64,000 bases of DNA, from positions 868,001 through 932,000 of the forward strand of contig CAVPRU010000001.1 in assembly GCA_963707875.1 (NCBI GenBank). Reading direction: 5' to 3'. Shown here in pieces: positions 63,691 to 64,000 of this stretch; the stretch's first letter is position 1, and every line of letters starts with the position of its first letter. The notes under the pieces were generated by a model, which saw only the letters and a program-made list of their open reading frames with translations, had not been told where the DNA came from and made no database searches. The DNA comes from SZUA-320 sp963707875. Lineage in GTDB: Bacteria > Gemmatimonadota > Gemmatimonadetes > Gemmatimonadales > GWC2-71-9. Made by a program: the position numbers and the translations under genes.

Positions 63691-64000
63691 CTAGAAGGCC
63701 TTGAAGTGCTCAAATGGCTGATGACAGGCATCGCAATAATACAGCGCCTTGCAGGCGGTGGAGCCGAAACCGCTCCGGAGGGTCGTCTGGTCCGATCCGC
63801 AGTACGGGCACCCCACCACCCGCACGGTCGGTCCCAGCGCCAGCGGGGCCTCCAGGTCCGGAGCCGGCCCGGGCGGGGCGATCCCGTATTGCTGGAGCTT
63901 CCGTTTCCCGGCCTCGGTGATCCAGTCGGTGGTCCAGGCCGGCCGGAGCACGGTGCGCACCTCCACCTCGGTGAACCCGTGTCCAGCCAGCGCCGCCTGC
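63691..64000 (-). CDS. paaD: PaaD: phenylacetyl-CoA epoxidase maturation protein, N-terminus outside window
   Basis: The C-terminal 102 residues are visible and the frame runs off the right edge. It has the PaaD zinc-ribbon ending: CPYCGSDQT, FGSTACKALYYC, CDACHQPFEHFKAF, preceded by the DUF59-like part (PAWTTDWITEAG). PaaD is needed for assembly of the PaaABCE phenylacetyl-CoA epoxidase, so paaA, paaB and paaC should lie just beyond position 64000. An in-frame GTG at 63966 is internal. Confidence 0.9.
   Translation of the reverse strand, partial: QAALAGHGFTEVEVRTVLRPAWTTDWITEAGKRKLQQYGIAPPGPAPDLEAPLALGPTVRVVGCPYCGSDQTTLRSGFGSTACKALYYCDACHQPFEHFKAF

Noticed and set aside
1..64000. tRNA, rRNA, CRISPR arrays, insertion sequences and prophage genes
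   Set aside because: Intergenic regions were read on both strands and none showed a cloverleaf, spaced repeat array, transposase or integrase.

Overview
The window reads as a chromosomal segment of a GC-rich, Gram-negative-type, aerobic heterotrophic bacterium. It encodes lipoproteins with clear lipoboxes, an OmpA-type outer-membrane protein, a caa3-like cytochrome oxidase, a Ser/Thr kinase with a zinc ribbon and Sel1 repeats, and several bacterial Ig-like surface lipoproteins. That mix and the coding style fit Gemmatimonadota or a near relative. This is an inference from gene content only. No tRNA, rRNA, CRISPR array or transposase was seen, and genes are tightly packed (largest gap about 250 bases).

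Layout. 1-7612 (minus): metal homeostasis (a DtxR/MntR-family regulator cut by the window edge, a Zn/Cd/Pb P1B-ATPase, its CadC-like ArsR repressor, FeoB, and a membrane-anchored DtxR-FeoA-FeoA fusion) followed by a Nudix hydrolase and an alpha/beta hydrolase. 7649-15034 (plus): an RsbRD-N/glycosyltransferase fusion, a small membrane protein, and a DNA methyltransferase plus SNF2-like helicase locus riddled with frame breaks. 15065-17341 (plus): HAD phosphatase, MocA-like cytidylyltransferase and XdhC. 17332-26667 (minus): one nine-gene arginine operon, argG-(P-loop protein)-argC-argD-argF'-argB-argE-argH-argR, with an ARG box abutting the argG start codon. 26874-31783: OmpA-like protein, two Ig-like lipoproteins and an AI-2E family permease. 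31780-35745: the conserved SGNH esterase / ABC transporter pair (tesA-ybbA-ybbP type). 35805-41353: FabI, DUF423, M28 and M23 peptidases and a calcineurin-like phosphatase. 41471-42912: greA (with an attenuator-like leader), a GroES-like protein and an unknown protein. 43164-48482: cytochrome c oxidase operon. 48612-50672: Ser/Thr kinase. 50680-60360 and 63691-64000: a phenylacetate catabolism island (paaZ-paaY-paaJ on minus, paaG-paaH-paaI on plus, paaD at the right edge) that also carries a fused 2-oxoacid dehydrogenase E1 and its E2. 60431-63649: small membrane, TPR, lipoprotein and sulfatase genes.

How the genes work together. The arginine operon lacks any recognisable acylglutamate synthase (argA/argJ). 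Its transcarbamylase has Val at the position that decides N-acetyl- versus N-succinyl-ornithine specificity, which predicts a succinylated pathway. An unassigned P-loop protein sits inside the operon and is the leading candidate for an undescribed function there. The paa genes would take phenylacetyl-CoA to acetyl-CoA and succinyl-CoA, and the E1/E2 pair could feed them by oxidative decarboxylation of an aromatic 2-oxoacid.

Caution: about two dozen reading-frame breaks occur, many in conserved housekeeping genes. Roughly four in five look like one surplus base, which points to uncorrected sequencing or assembly error more than to natural decay. Gene ends and lengths given for those genes assume that correction.
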